From positions 310,001-374,000 of the forward strand of contig NZ_JIAL01000001.1 in NCBI RefSeq assembly GCF_000688455.1: 64,000 nucleotides of DNA. Direction: 5' to 3'. Made by a program: the position numbers and the translations under genes. Below the pieces are notes generated by a model that made no database searches, was not told where the DNA came from, and saw only the letters and a program-made list of their open reading frames with translations. The stretch is from Pseudacidobacterium ailaaui. GTDB lineage: Bacteria; Acidobacteriota; Terriglobia; Terriglobales; Acidobacteriaceae. Shown here in pieces: positions 1 to 8,230 of the stretch (its first letter is position 1; every line of letters begins with the position of its first letter).

Positions 1-3000
1 GCCAGCAAAGCTATGATGTACAGCGCCAAGCGCGGGGCGGCGTATGTGTTGACAGGAACCGTAACTTCCGATCCGGTCTCCGATGCTGTCCCTGGCCGCT
101 TTCTGGTGGGGAAAGCCACGCCAGCCGACAGTATCGTTGCCTTACGCTTTGCCGCAGACGGCGGAGTATTGCCATACATTTACCTGAACAATTTGCAGGG
201 TGGCTTCCTGTCGGGTGCCCCGCTTGCTTTTCCCGATGGGGAATTGTCTTCAAGTGCTTTGTTAGTGTCCGGAGATCTCGATGGAGACGGCAGCGACGAT
301 ATCGGGATCGTAGATCCCTCGCGAGAAACCTTTTGGTTTGGCCGCGGTGATGGAAGCGGAGCTTTCCAGTTCTCGAAACTTACGGGCTTGCCTGCTGGGA
401 TTAGCTCCGCCGCCTTCTCCCGTATCAATGACACCGGGGTCGTCGTGCTGCGCACTCCCGATGGTTTGGCTGTGGTGGGCGGTTTCGGCAGCCACTTGTT
501 TGTGCAAGGGTTGCAGGCGCAGCCTGGGGCTCAATTCTTCGATGATCTGTTTGGCCGTGGGCACGCCATCTTGGGACTGGCAGATTCCGATGGTCTGAAG
601 GTTATGGATGCGAGCACAACGCAAAGCGCGATCCTCACGGCGAGCACCTGCTCCATTGAGAATGCCCTCCCAGCAAGTGTGGCCACATCAGGGCGGTCTC
701 TGGCCAAAGATCTGCTGGTGGTGAGCGATTGTGGACAGACGCGGACTGTACGTCTGCTGGTCAACCCAGCGGACGTAATTGTTGGTACCGTTCTGGGAGA
801 TTACGGAAAGCTATCTGACAATGGGGTCTCGATCGGTGTCGTTGTGCATTCGGTCGCTGGGACACAAGCTCCGAGTGGAGACGTAGTGCTTGGCTATGAG
901 GGTAAAGTCTTCCAACGGAAGTCGCTGGAAGACGGCAAGGCTGTATTTCACATCCAGCTCCAAGCTGGAGTGAACCATTTGGCGGTGTATTACAGTGGCG
1001 ATCAGCAGTATGCACCGTACCGGGCCAAGTTTACAGTCCGTCTTCCGTCGCCATCTCCGAACCGTCCCCCAAGCCAGCCGCTGGCGCAACCTGGAGAGCA
1101 GCTTTCCTTAAGAAAGCAATGGGATGGTTTGGTGTTCGATCAGCGCTCAGAGGAGCGAGTGCGTTTCCTTGCTACGGCCAATCATTTGTCTGGAAGCTTC
1201 TGGTTGGCAAATGGTCCGTCCTCAGAGAACTGCATCCAGGATCAATTCGATGGAATTCAACTGACGAACTGCACCGCTTCAGCACCAGCGTACACAGCCA
1301 CCGTGTACAGCAATACCAAAGCGTATATCACATTCCAAGACAACTCATACGACTGCGGCGGCGAGACCGGTATTTGTAATACCGGGTATTCCACCTATTC
1401 CAGCTCAGTAACGGACAACGGTGTGGCCCTGGATTCTCTAACGCCCACCCAAGCAACCGAGCAAGGCTGGTGCAATGATCCGTATGGGGATGGGACCTGC
1501 GCGGGCGGGTCAGGCATCGAAGAGACCCAAGAGCAATATCAGACGGCCTGGGGTCCGAATCTGACGGTGGGCAGCCATAATCTTGTGGTCCGGTGGAGCA
1601 ATGGGGACAGCTATAGCTTCACTGAGAATGTGCTGCCTGCAATCTCCTGGAGCACACCGGCCCCCATACCGGTTGGTACGCCACTCTCTAGCACACAATT
1701 AAGTGCCACGTTTCACGAGAGTGGGTCTTGTTCGTACAACTATCCCAACGGATATGTATTTGCATCCCCTGGCACCTATACGCTGACAGTCACCTGTAAT
1801 CCTTCTGACACGACCGACTATGCTCAGGCAACTGCGTCCGTGTCTCTGGTAGTGCAAGGCAAGGCTACTCCGACTTTGAGAGTGAGCTGCTCTCCAACCA
1901 CAATTACGTATGGCTTGCAGACAACGACATGCTCGTCAAGTTTGACGGGCGGATCTTCTCCGACCGGCAGCGAATCTTGGACCATCAATGGTACGACATG
2001 GACATCTACCGGGATCAATGGTAGTGTTAGCGGACTGTCCGGCAAGAGTCCTGGCACTTACACGATCACTGCCACGTACAGCGGCGACGCAAACAATAAC
2101 TCTGTAAGCGCATCGCAGACTGTGACCATCCAGAAAGCTCCTTCCTCGATCTCCGCAGTCTGTTCGCCAAATCCTGTGACATTTGGCAACAGTTACACCT
2201 GCACAGCCACAGTCACTGCGGGTGCAACGGGGACGGTGACCTGGCCGAGCGTTTTTGGTGGCCAGACCACGACTCTATCAGGCGGAACTACTTCTACCTC
2301 GTTACAGCCGGCCACAGCCAATGCGGGTACGTATACGGGGACCGTGGTGTACAACGGCGATGGTGTATACGGATCATCTTCGACATCGATCACTCTGGTC
2401 GTCAGCAAGGCAACGCCCAGCATCAGTCTGTCTGCCACACCGAATCCTTCCACATACGGTGCTGGGGTCACGCTCACAGCCACAGTCACTGCGGGTGCAA
2501 CGGGGACGGTGACCTTCCTTGACGGGACCACGCCCCTGGGAACGGGCACGATATCGAATGCTGTGGCTATGATCTCCGTCGCTGGGTTGAGCCCAGGCAC
2601 GCACACGATCACTGCCACCTACAGCGGGGACGCAAACAATAACTCTGTAAGCGCATCGCAGACTGTGACCGTGAACGCTGCTGTAGCGTTAGCGTGCTCC
2701 CCAGGGACCACGACCATTGGCACAAAGATCTCCTGTACTGCAACCGTCCCGGCCGCAGACGGAACGGTGTATTTCTTCTGGCCAAGCACTCTGACTGGTG
2801 AATGGTGGAACGGCACGAGCACGTCATGGTATCCCGGCAATGGAGGCCGCCTTGCAAGCCCACCGGTAGCGATCACGCACGATGCCACGTTGAATTACAA
2901 CGTAGCCCCGAGCCAGTCTGGAATGCCAAATAGCTGGCCGAACGCGCTGGCCGCGCCGAGCGGGGTGAATCAGACCTACGTATATGCGCGCTGGACTGGC

Positions 3001-4989
3001 AGCTTTGTATCGCCAGTCTCTGGCACCTACACAATCGGGGTAAATTCCGATGACGGGGCAAATGTGTTTGTCAACGGGACCCAGCTCGTGGCGAACCTTG
3101 CTGGGGTGCAGGGAGCAGCGTCGAACTTAACGTATATGCAATCTGGCACCATCGCTTTGACTGCGGGTGCCGTGAACACGATCGTCGTGGAATATCAGCA
3201 AGGAGTAGGCCCTGGTGGCATACAGCTCCTATGGACCATTCCCGGCTCGACCACTCCCACACTGCTTGGCTGGGGAGCGATTCCCGTCAACACGAGCCAG
3301 CAGGCGTCCATTTCTGGAGAACTTCTTACGGCAGGCAGCTCTACGGTCACAGCGGTATGGTCTGGAGACTCGAATTATTCTAGTGCCAGCGCCACAGCTA
3401 CCATCACGGCAACTGCAGGTTCCTCCGACACAATCGCGTCCAGTACGAACCCATCGACAGTGGGCCAAAGTGTCACATTTTCCGGTCTAGTGCATACCGG
3501 GGGGCCTGCACCCACGTCCTCCGTGGTCTTCGCGGACAACGGCACAAATCTGTCGAGCCAAGGGGTATCGGCGCTATCCACCTTCAATATGGTTCCCGAT
3601 TCGAATTTTTATGGGGCGTCCTACTGGTCCAGGCCCGGTGCGATGTCTATCGCTCAGATTTCGATTGGTTCGGGCACAAGTGGTGCATTCGCATACTCCG
3701 GTACCGGATCTTCTGTGAGTGGCATCTGGAGCCAGTCCATGACTATGGCGGTGACGGCCGGGCAAACCTACACATTGTCTGGCTACATTGATGCGTCACA
3801 AGTGACCGCTGGCTGTCCACAGTGGGAGGTAACGGACCCTTCGCGGACAACGGTATACGGCTCCATATGTCCTATGGCGGGCTCCAAGGGAAGGTTCAGT
3901 GTGACCTTCACGGTTCCGAATGGGGTAACCAGTGCAGTGGTGCTTGCTGGCGCTACGAACATGACGGTGTCCGCCGGCGGAATGGTGTACTGGGCTCAGC
4001 CGCAGCTTGAAAGCGCTGCAGCCGCCGGTCCATACATTTTGACCGATGCGGTACCGCGAGCGGGCTATGGTGGCCAAGCAAGTTACAGTACATCCACACT
4101 GGCGCCAGGCACACACCCCATCACGATGGCCTATCAAGGAGACCCGCTAGTGTCGTCCAGCACCTCTCTCAGTCTCCAGCAGGTGGTCCAGAAAGCTCCT
4201 TCCTCGATCTCCGCAGTCTGTTCGCCAAATCCTGTGACATTTGGCAACAGTTACACCTGCACAGCCACAGTCACTGCGGGTGCAACGGGGACGGTGACCT
4301 GGCCGAGCGTTTTTGGTGGCCAGACCACGACTCTATCAGGCGGAACTACTTCTACCTCGTTACAGCCGGCCACAGCCAATGCGGGTACGTATACGGGGAC
4401 CGTGGTGTACAACGGCGATGGTGTATACGGATCATCTTCGACATCGATCACTCTGGTCGTCAGCAAGGCAACGCCCAGCATCAGTCTGTCTGCCACACCG
4501 AATCCTTCCACATACGGTGCTGGGGTCACGCTCACAGCCACAGTCACTGCGGGTGCAACGGGGACGGTGACCTTCCTTGACGGGACCACGCCCCTGGGAA
4601 CGGGCACGATATCGAATGCTGTGGCTATGATCTCCGTCGCTGGGTTGAGCCCAGGCACGCACACGATCACTGCCACCTACAGCGGGGACGCAAACAATAA
4701 TGGAGTGACCAGCACTACCTTAACTCAGGTGGTGAACAAGGCACCGGTGACGGTGACAGGGAAATCCACCCCAAATCCCTCTACCTACGGGGACACAATT
4801 ACGCTGACATTTCAATTTTCCGGGGCAGGTGCCGTGCCTACTGGCACAGCGACCATATCGGTTGATGGCACTGCGCTCGCGACCGTGCCCTTGGACACGT
4901 CGGGCAACGCGCACTACACAACATCTTCGCTGACAGCGGGTAGCCACACCATCGTGGCTACCTACAACGGAAACTCAAACTATTTTTAA
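1..4989 (+). CDS. Large Ig-like repeat / PA14 / FG-GAP surface protein (5' end outside window)
   Basis: The frame is open to the first base, so the ATG at 13 need not be the true start and the signal peptide is probably upstream. The N-terminal part has FG-GAP-like text (DLDGDGSDD near residue 90) as in beta-propeller surface proteins. From about residue 260 onward there are repeated bacterial Ig-like domains (Big_3 type) with the ATYSGDANNN turn. A PA14-like module lies at about 930-1085 (YVYARWTG, YTIGVNSDDGANVFVNG), suggesting carbohydrate binding. The chain ends at YNGNSNYF, lacking the last (G) strand of its final Ig fold. It is first in a tight plus-strand unit; the next start is 21 bases on. 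Role inferred: extracellular adhesin or scaffold. Confidence 0.85.
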   Translation, partial: ASKAMMYSAKRGAAYVLTGTVTSDPVSDAVPGRFLVGKATPADSIVALRFAADGGVLPYIYLNNLQGGFLSGAPLAFPDGELSSSALLVSGDLDGDGSDDIGIVDPSRETFWFGRGDGSGAFQFSKLTGLPAGISSAAFSRINDTGVVVLRTPDGLAVVGGFGSHLFVQGLQAQPGAQFFDDLFGRGHAILGLADSDGLKVMDASTTQSAILTASTCSIENALPASVATSGRSLAKDLLVVSDCGQTRTVRLLVNPADVIVGTVLGDYGKLSDNGVSIGVVVHSVAGTQAPSGDVVLGYEGKVFQRKSLEDGKAVFHIQLQAGVNHLAVYYSGDQQYAPYRAKFTVRLPSPSPNRPPSQPLAQPGEQLSLRKQWDGLVFDQRSEERVRFLATANHLSGSFWLANGPSSENCIQDQFDGIQLTNCTASAPAYTATVYSNTKAYITFQDNSYDCGGETGICNTGYSTYSSSVTDNGVALDSLTPTQATEQGWCNDPYGDGTCAGGSGIEETQEQYQTAWGPNLTVGSHNLVVRWSNGDSYSFTENVLPAISWSTPAPIPVGTPLSSTQLSATFHESGSCSYNYPNGYVFASPGTYTLTVTCNPSDTTDYAQATASVSLVVQGKATPTLRVSCSPTTITYGLQTTTCSSSLTGGSSPTGSESWTINGTTWTSTGINGSVSGLSGKSPGTYTITATYSGDANNNSVSASQTVTIQKAPSSISAVCSPNPVTFGNSYTCTATVTAGATGTVTWPSVFGGQTTTLSGGTTSTSLQPATANAGTYTGTVVYNGDGVYGSSSTSITLVVSKATPSISLSATPNPSTYGAGVTLTATVTAGATGTVTFLDGTTPLGTGTISNAVAMISVAGLSPGTHTITATYSGDANNNSVSASQTVTVNAAVALACSPGTTTIGTKISCTATVPAADGTVYFFWPSTLTGEWWNGTSTSWYPGNGGRLASPPVAITHDATLNYNVAPSQSGMPNSWPNALAAPSGVNQTYVYARWTGSFVSPVSGTYTIGVNSDDGANVFVNGTQLVANLAGVQGAASNLTYMQSGTIALTAGAVNTIVVEYQQGVGPGGIQLLWTIPGSTTPTLLGWGAIPVNTSQQASISGELLTAGSSTVTAVWSGDSNYSSASATATITATAGSSDTIASSTNPSTVGQSVTFSGLVHTGGPAPTSSVVFADNGTNLSSQGVSALSTFNMVPDSNFYGASYWSRPGAMSIAQISIGSGTSGAFAYSGTGSSVSGIWSQSMTMAVTAGQTYTLSGYIDASQVTAGCPQWEVTDPSRTTVYGSICPMAGSKGRFSVTFTVPNGVTSAVVLAGATNMTVSAGGMVYWAQPQLESAAAAGPYILTDAVPRAGYGGQASYSTSTLAPGTHPITMAYQGDPLVSSSTSLSLQQVVQKAPSSISAVCSPNPVTFGNSYTCTATVTAGATGTVTWPSVFGGQTTTLSGGTTSTSLQPATANAGTYTGTVVYNGDGVYGSSSTSITLVVSKATPSISLSATPNPSTYGAGVTLTATVTAGATGTVTFLDGTTPLGTGTISNAVAMISVAGLSPGTHTITATYSGDANNNGVTSTTLTQVVNKAPVTVTGKSTPNPSTYGDTITLTFQFSGAGAVPTGTATISVDGTALATVPLDTSGNAHYTTSSLTAGSHTIVATYNGNSNYF
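2129..2642 (+). repeat. 514-bp direct repeat, copy 1 (inside Ig gene)
   Basis: This block recurs at 4187-4700, offset 2058 bp and in frame. The translations in several frames are identical, so the copies look identical or nearly so. It encodes two Ig-like domains (from QKAPSSISAV to the SGDANN turn). Near-zero divergence implies recent duplication or gene conversion. Confidence 0.9.
4187..4700 (+). repeat. 514-bp direct repeat, copy 2 (inside Ig gene)
   Basis: Second copy of the 2129-2642 block. Recombination between the two would delete about 2.06 kb in frame, removing the PA14-like module and its neighbouring domains while leaving the reading frame intact. Confidence 0.9.
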
Positions 4990-5009
4990 CGCTCTTGGGA
5001 AGGCATCTT

Positions 5010-6644
5010 ATGAAGGTTCTCTCACGCACCCTAGCTGTGCTTGTACTGGCGGGGGCGCAATCTCTGCTAGCGCAATCGTCCGGTAGCATCACGCAGACCG
5101 TGAACAAGCGCAATACACTCGGCTCACTGAGCGCAGTACAGAGTCTGCCCAGTGACAATGTTCCTCTTACGCCAAACATGCCAGTGGGAACGGAGCTGGT
5201 CTTTACCTATCAATTGTTTGCAGGGGGTGCACCAGCACCGACGACCGAACCATTGACGGTGTATGACACGCAGAACGGGACACCCGTACAGCTGATACCG
5301 GTCAATCCGCAACTCACCACAGTACCTGGGTCCAATCTGCTGCCGTATTCGCAAGTTGATCTCTCGAACGGATGGGCAATTGCCGGCACGTCTTCCAACG
5401 TCAACGTAGTAGTCGGCAATGCAGGCGGCCCGGATGGAAGTACGCCGACAGAGTTCAGCAATATGGCGCCAAGCGCTTTGGCCAGCACTATAACCTTTCA
5501 GGACAATGTATCGGGTGTGCAATATGTTGTGTCAGGGGTGTCCGCTCCATCGTATGCCGGGCAAACAATGACCTATTCCGTGTGGGGGTATTCCTCTGCC
5601 GGCACCACAATTACGCTGTCTCTTGCAGATGGGTCAGGCGCTGCGGAGGGATCTGCGTCATGCGCTCTTCCGGCTGGTACCTGGACCCGCTGCTCGGTCA
5701 CAGCGACCTTTGCCACTTCCGCAGCTACGGGCTTCACTGCGGCCATCAAAGGCACTGCTGGCTCCAGCGTTGTGCTCTGGGGCAACCAAGTGGAACAGGC
5801 CAGCGTGCCGGGACCATATGTGGCGACAGTAGGGATCGCTCGGCTCAACGTTGCGACGGAACAATACTCATTTGCATACGATGACTTTGATGCGGGCGCA
5901 CATAGCGTCACGGTGCGATACGGTGGCGACGCCAACTTGGTAGCGTCCACCTCGAATGCTGTGGCATTTACCTTTGGCAAAGGCACTGCGACAGCTTCCG
6001 TCGCTGATGCTCCAGCAGGCACGAGTGTATATGGCCAAGCCGTGACTTTGACGGCATCTGTGACAGCCCCGCAAATCGCACCTACGGGGACAGTGACATT
6101 CCTTGACGGGACTACGACCCTGGGTACCGCCGCACTGGGCACTTCCTGCACGAGCTCAGTAAATGGCACCGCGACCCAGTACACGTGCACGGCCACACTA
6201 ACACTGGATGGGACAGGTGGGACGAAACTCCTTGCTCAGGGGTCTCACTCTATCACGGTGGCTTATCAGGGTGATAGTAACTTCGAGTCTGTAACATCGT
6301 CGGCCATCACGCATACCGTGACAGCAGCTGCGGCCAGTAGTGCTCTGAACACCAGCGTAACTAGTTCGCTCAATCCCTCGACTTATGGCGATGCAGTCGT
6401 CATCACAGCGAAGGTAACAGTGAACTCGTCCTTCACTACATCGCCGCTGCCATTGTCCGGAACAATCACCATTACAGATGGGTCGACCACTTTGGGTACG
6501 ATTAACTGCGCATCGCAGTCGTCGTCCACCTGTGTTGGGTCTGTGACGATTCCGGGTACCAATGGTACCTATACGGACACGCTGTTTAATGCGGGATCTC
6601 ACACGATCACTGCCACCTACAGCGGTGATCCCAACTACCAATAA
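5010..6644 (+). CDS. Secreted Ig-like repeat protein, second chain of the split adhesin unit
   Basis: I place the start at ATG 5010, with GGGAAGG six bases upstream, rather than an in-frame TTG at 4995. Residues 1-22 are a signal peptide (KVLSR, then a Leu/Val/Ala core, LLAQ). The mature N terminus SSGSITQTVNK looks like the G strand and linker that ends other Ig repeats here (TTLTQVVNKAP in the first protein). Several Ig-like domains follow, with a jelly-roll-like carbohydrate-binding segment at about 110-270 (NGWAIAG, QVEQASVPGPY). The chain stops at YSGDPNYQ, again without a last strand. Function inferred: exported structural or adhesive chain working with its neighbours. Confidence 0.85.
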   Translation: MKVLSRTLAVLVLAGAQSLLAQSSGSITQTVNKRNTLGSLSAVQSLPSDNVPLTPNMPVGTELVFTYQLFAGGAPAPTTEPLTVYDTQNGTPVQLIPVNPQLTTVPGSNLLPYSQVDLSNGWAIAGTSSNVNVVVGNAGGPDGSTPTEFSNMAPSALASTITFQDNVSGVQYVVSGVSAPSYAGQTMTYSVWGYSSAGTTITLSLADGSGAAEGSASCALPAGTWTRCSVTATFATSAATGFTAAIKGTAGSSVVLWGNQVEQASVPGPYVATVGIARLNVATEQYSFAYDDFDAGAHSVTVRYGGDANLVASTSNAVAFTFGKGTATASVADAPAGTSVYGQAVTLTASVTAPQIAPTGTVTFLDGTTTLGTAALGTSCTSSVNGTATQYTCTATLTLDGTGGTKLLAQGSHSITVAYQGDSNFESVTSSAITHTVTAAAASSALNTSVTSSLNPSTYGDAVVITAKVTVNSSFTTSPLPLSGTITITDGSTTLGTINCASQSSSTCVGSVTIPGTNGTYTDTLFNAGSHTITATYSGDPNYQ

Positions 6645-6651
6645 CCCTTTC

Positions 6652-6681
6652 GGCCGCCGGCCCCCCGCAAGGGCGGCGGCC
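6652..6681. terminator. GC-rich stem-loop between Ig genes
   Basis: GGCCGCCG (6652-6659) pairs with CGGCGGCC (6674-6681), and an inner CCC-GCAA-GGG forms a tetraloop hairpin. No T-run follows, so it is more likely an intercistronic stabiliser or partial attenuator than a full terminator; the next gene starts 20 bases later. Confidence 0.55.
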
Positions 6682-6700
6682 AGCATTTAGAGGTGATTCG

Positions 6701-7597
6701 GTGAAACCGAAGCTCAAAAATCTGGTATCTGTAATGGCGCTTCTTCTCGCCAACAGTTACCGTCTTTTTGCCGACCGCAGTGCAACGTACGTGCAAGTGG
6801 TCAACAAAGCATCGACGGCGATTGCAGTGGCCGTCGCAGACAGCCCGATTGCTCCAGGCCAACAAGGCCATTTCACGGCGTCGGTGCTTCCGATCGTGCC
6901 ATCAGCGCCTACGGGATCGATCGCCTTTCAGGCCATCGGTGTGCATACAGGAACCATGCTATCCAGTGGCCCGGTCACGGTATCACTCGCCGGCACTGCT
7001 CTCTGGGCGCCCGTGTTTTCGATCGCCGATGATTACACGATCACTGCCACCTACAGCGGTGATCCCAACTATGCGTCATCGTCATCTTCTTCAATTGAAA
7101 CAGTGGCGTGGCCAGGGAGTCCTGATTTCTCGCTGCAACTTCCGTCGGATATCAAAGTGCTCGCCGGACAATCTGTGAGCACTTCGATCGGGCTCACACC
7201 CAAAAATGGATTCCACGGCACAGTAGATATCTCCTGCACCGGCGCACCAGATCAAAGTTCCTGTAACGTGAGCGGGCCCATCGTCGTAACTCAGAATGAA
7301 GCGGCAAAGACAGCGACACTCTCGATTACAACGGCAGCCAGCATGGTGACAATGACAGGCACGCTGTTTTTTGCGGGTTTGCTGGCTGGAGGATGCCGAA
7401 GAATGTCCATAAGATGGCTCGGCGCTCTTTGTGCCATTGGGATGATAGCATCCATCTCTGGATGTGCGGTTAGCACTCGTTATCTCCAATCCAACGGTAC
7501 GCCACCGGGAAAATATCCCTTAACAATCACAGCACAGTGCGGATCGATTACCCACACCGGCACTGTATATCTGACGGTCGCCGCGAACGGCAAGTGA
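6701..7597 (+). CDS. Ig-like protein with C-terminal membrane helix, third chain of the unit
   Basis: Start GTG 6701, preceded by GAGGTGA. Residues 1-24 look like a signal peptide. The mature N terminus RSATYVQVVNKAS again matches the G strand missing from the previous protein. Two Ig-like domains follow, with another YSGDPNY turn near residue 123. A hydrophobic stretch (TLFFAGLLAGG, about 220-230) plus a second ending in SISGCAVST (about 246-260) precede a complete final strand, GTVYLTVAANGK. This ending is familiar from acidobacterial Ig proteins. Of the three chains this is the only one that ends in a complete fold, so it may be the membrane-proximal anchor. Six bases separate it from the next gene. 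Confidence 0.82.
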   Translation: MKPKLKNLVSVMALLLANSYRLFADRSATYVQVVNKASTAIAVAVADSPIAPGQQGHFTASVLPIVPSAPTGSIAFQAIGVHTGTMLSSGPVTVSLAGTALWAPVFSIADDYTITATYSGDPNYASSSSSSIETVAWPGSPDFSLQLPSDIKVLAGQSVSTSIGLTPKNGFHGTVDISCTGAPDQSSCNVSGPIVVTQNEAAKTATLSITTAASMVTMTGTLFFAGLLAGGCRRMSIRWLGALCAIGMIASISGCAVSTRYLQSNGTPPGKYPLTITAQCGSITHTGTVYLTVAANGK

Positions 7598-7603
7598 GGA
7601 TAC

Positions 7604-8212
7604 ATGAGTTGTATGAATCTGCGAAGAGCAGTGTTGCGATCAGTACCAGTACTGGGGTGGACTATCTTGCCTTTGGTGTTATTGGCTGCCGAGATGAGCC
7701 ACGCTCAAGCAGCGAGGGAGATGGTATATGACTGGGAGCCAGGACAGCTAACGGCGGTGTATCAATGGACAACGGACGATTATTCCCTCCGCGTGCCAGA
7801 GAGGAGCCCCGAGCGTATTCGGCTCAATGGCGCTGCCATCGAGTATGCGTGGCGCGGTTTTTACCCATGGGAGTTTCTGACCTCAGTTGGGTATTCCCAA
7901 GGCGGTCCTCTTTCTCAGCACCTGGTCACGGTCCAAGCAGGTCCGGGATATTGCCGTGGTTTTAAAAACATAGTTCCGTTCGCGCACCTGTTGCTGGGCG
8001 TTGCCCGCACAAGCTCGTCTGGGAACATGTACTTGTATGCATCAGCGAAGAGCGGTGTTGCGATCAGTACCAGCACTGGGGTGGACTATACACTTTCACC
8101 CCGCGTCGGGGTGCGTTTGATGCAACTTCAGTATCACTATCTTCCGTTCGGGGAGAAGGGATCTGTGTACTGGTCTTTCGGTGCCGGAATCAGTTATCGC
8201 TTACAGCGTTAG
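7604..8212 (+). CDS. Small probable outer-membrane beta-barrel protein
   Basis: A signal peptide (RRAVLRSVPVLGWTILPLVLLAA, ending near SHAQA) is followed by alternating amphipathic strands rich in Tyr, Trp and Gly (VYQWTTDDYSL, FLTSVGYSQGG, MQLQYHYLPFG, VYWSFGAGISYRLQR), as in barrels of about 8 strands. The start may be ATG 7604 (GAGGA only three bases away) or ATG 7613, which has better spacing. DNA at 7609-7665 in the signal-peptide region is a near copy of 8033-8089 in the barrel region, read in another frame. It could serve as the outer-membrane partner of the Ig chains; no enzyme motif was recognised. Confidence 0.7.
   Translation: MSCMNLRRAVLRSVPVLGWTILPLVLLAAEMSHAQAAREMVYDWEPGQLTAVYQWTTDDYSLRVPERSPERIRLNGAAIEYAWRGFYPWEFLTSVGYSQGGPLSQHLVTVQAGPGYCRGFKNIVPFAHLLLGVARTSSSGNMYLYASAKSGVAISTSTGVDYTLSPRVGVRLMQLQYHYLPFGEKGSVYWSFGAGISYRLQR
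7609..7665 (+). repeat. 57-bp direct repeat, copy 1 (signal-peptide region)
   Basis: It matches 8033-8089 at 53 of 57 positions. In this copy the gene uses a different reading frame, so the same DNA gives the hydrophobic leader here and barrel strand residues in the other copy. Confidence 0.88.
8033..8089 (+). repeat. 57-bp direct repeat, copy 2 (barrel region)
   Basis: Partner of 7609-7665. Here it is read in frame as LYASAKSGVAISTSTGVDY, a plausible barrel strand-turn-strand. Confidence 0.88.
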
Positions 8213-8230
8213 GAAGGAGCGAATGCAAAC

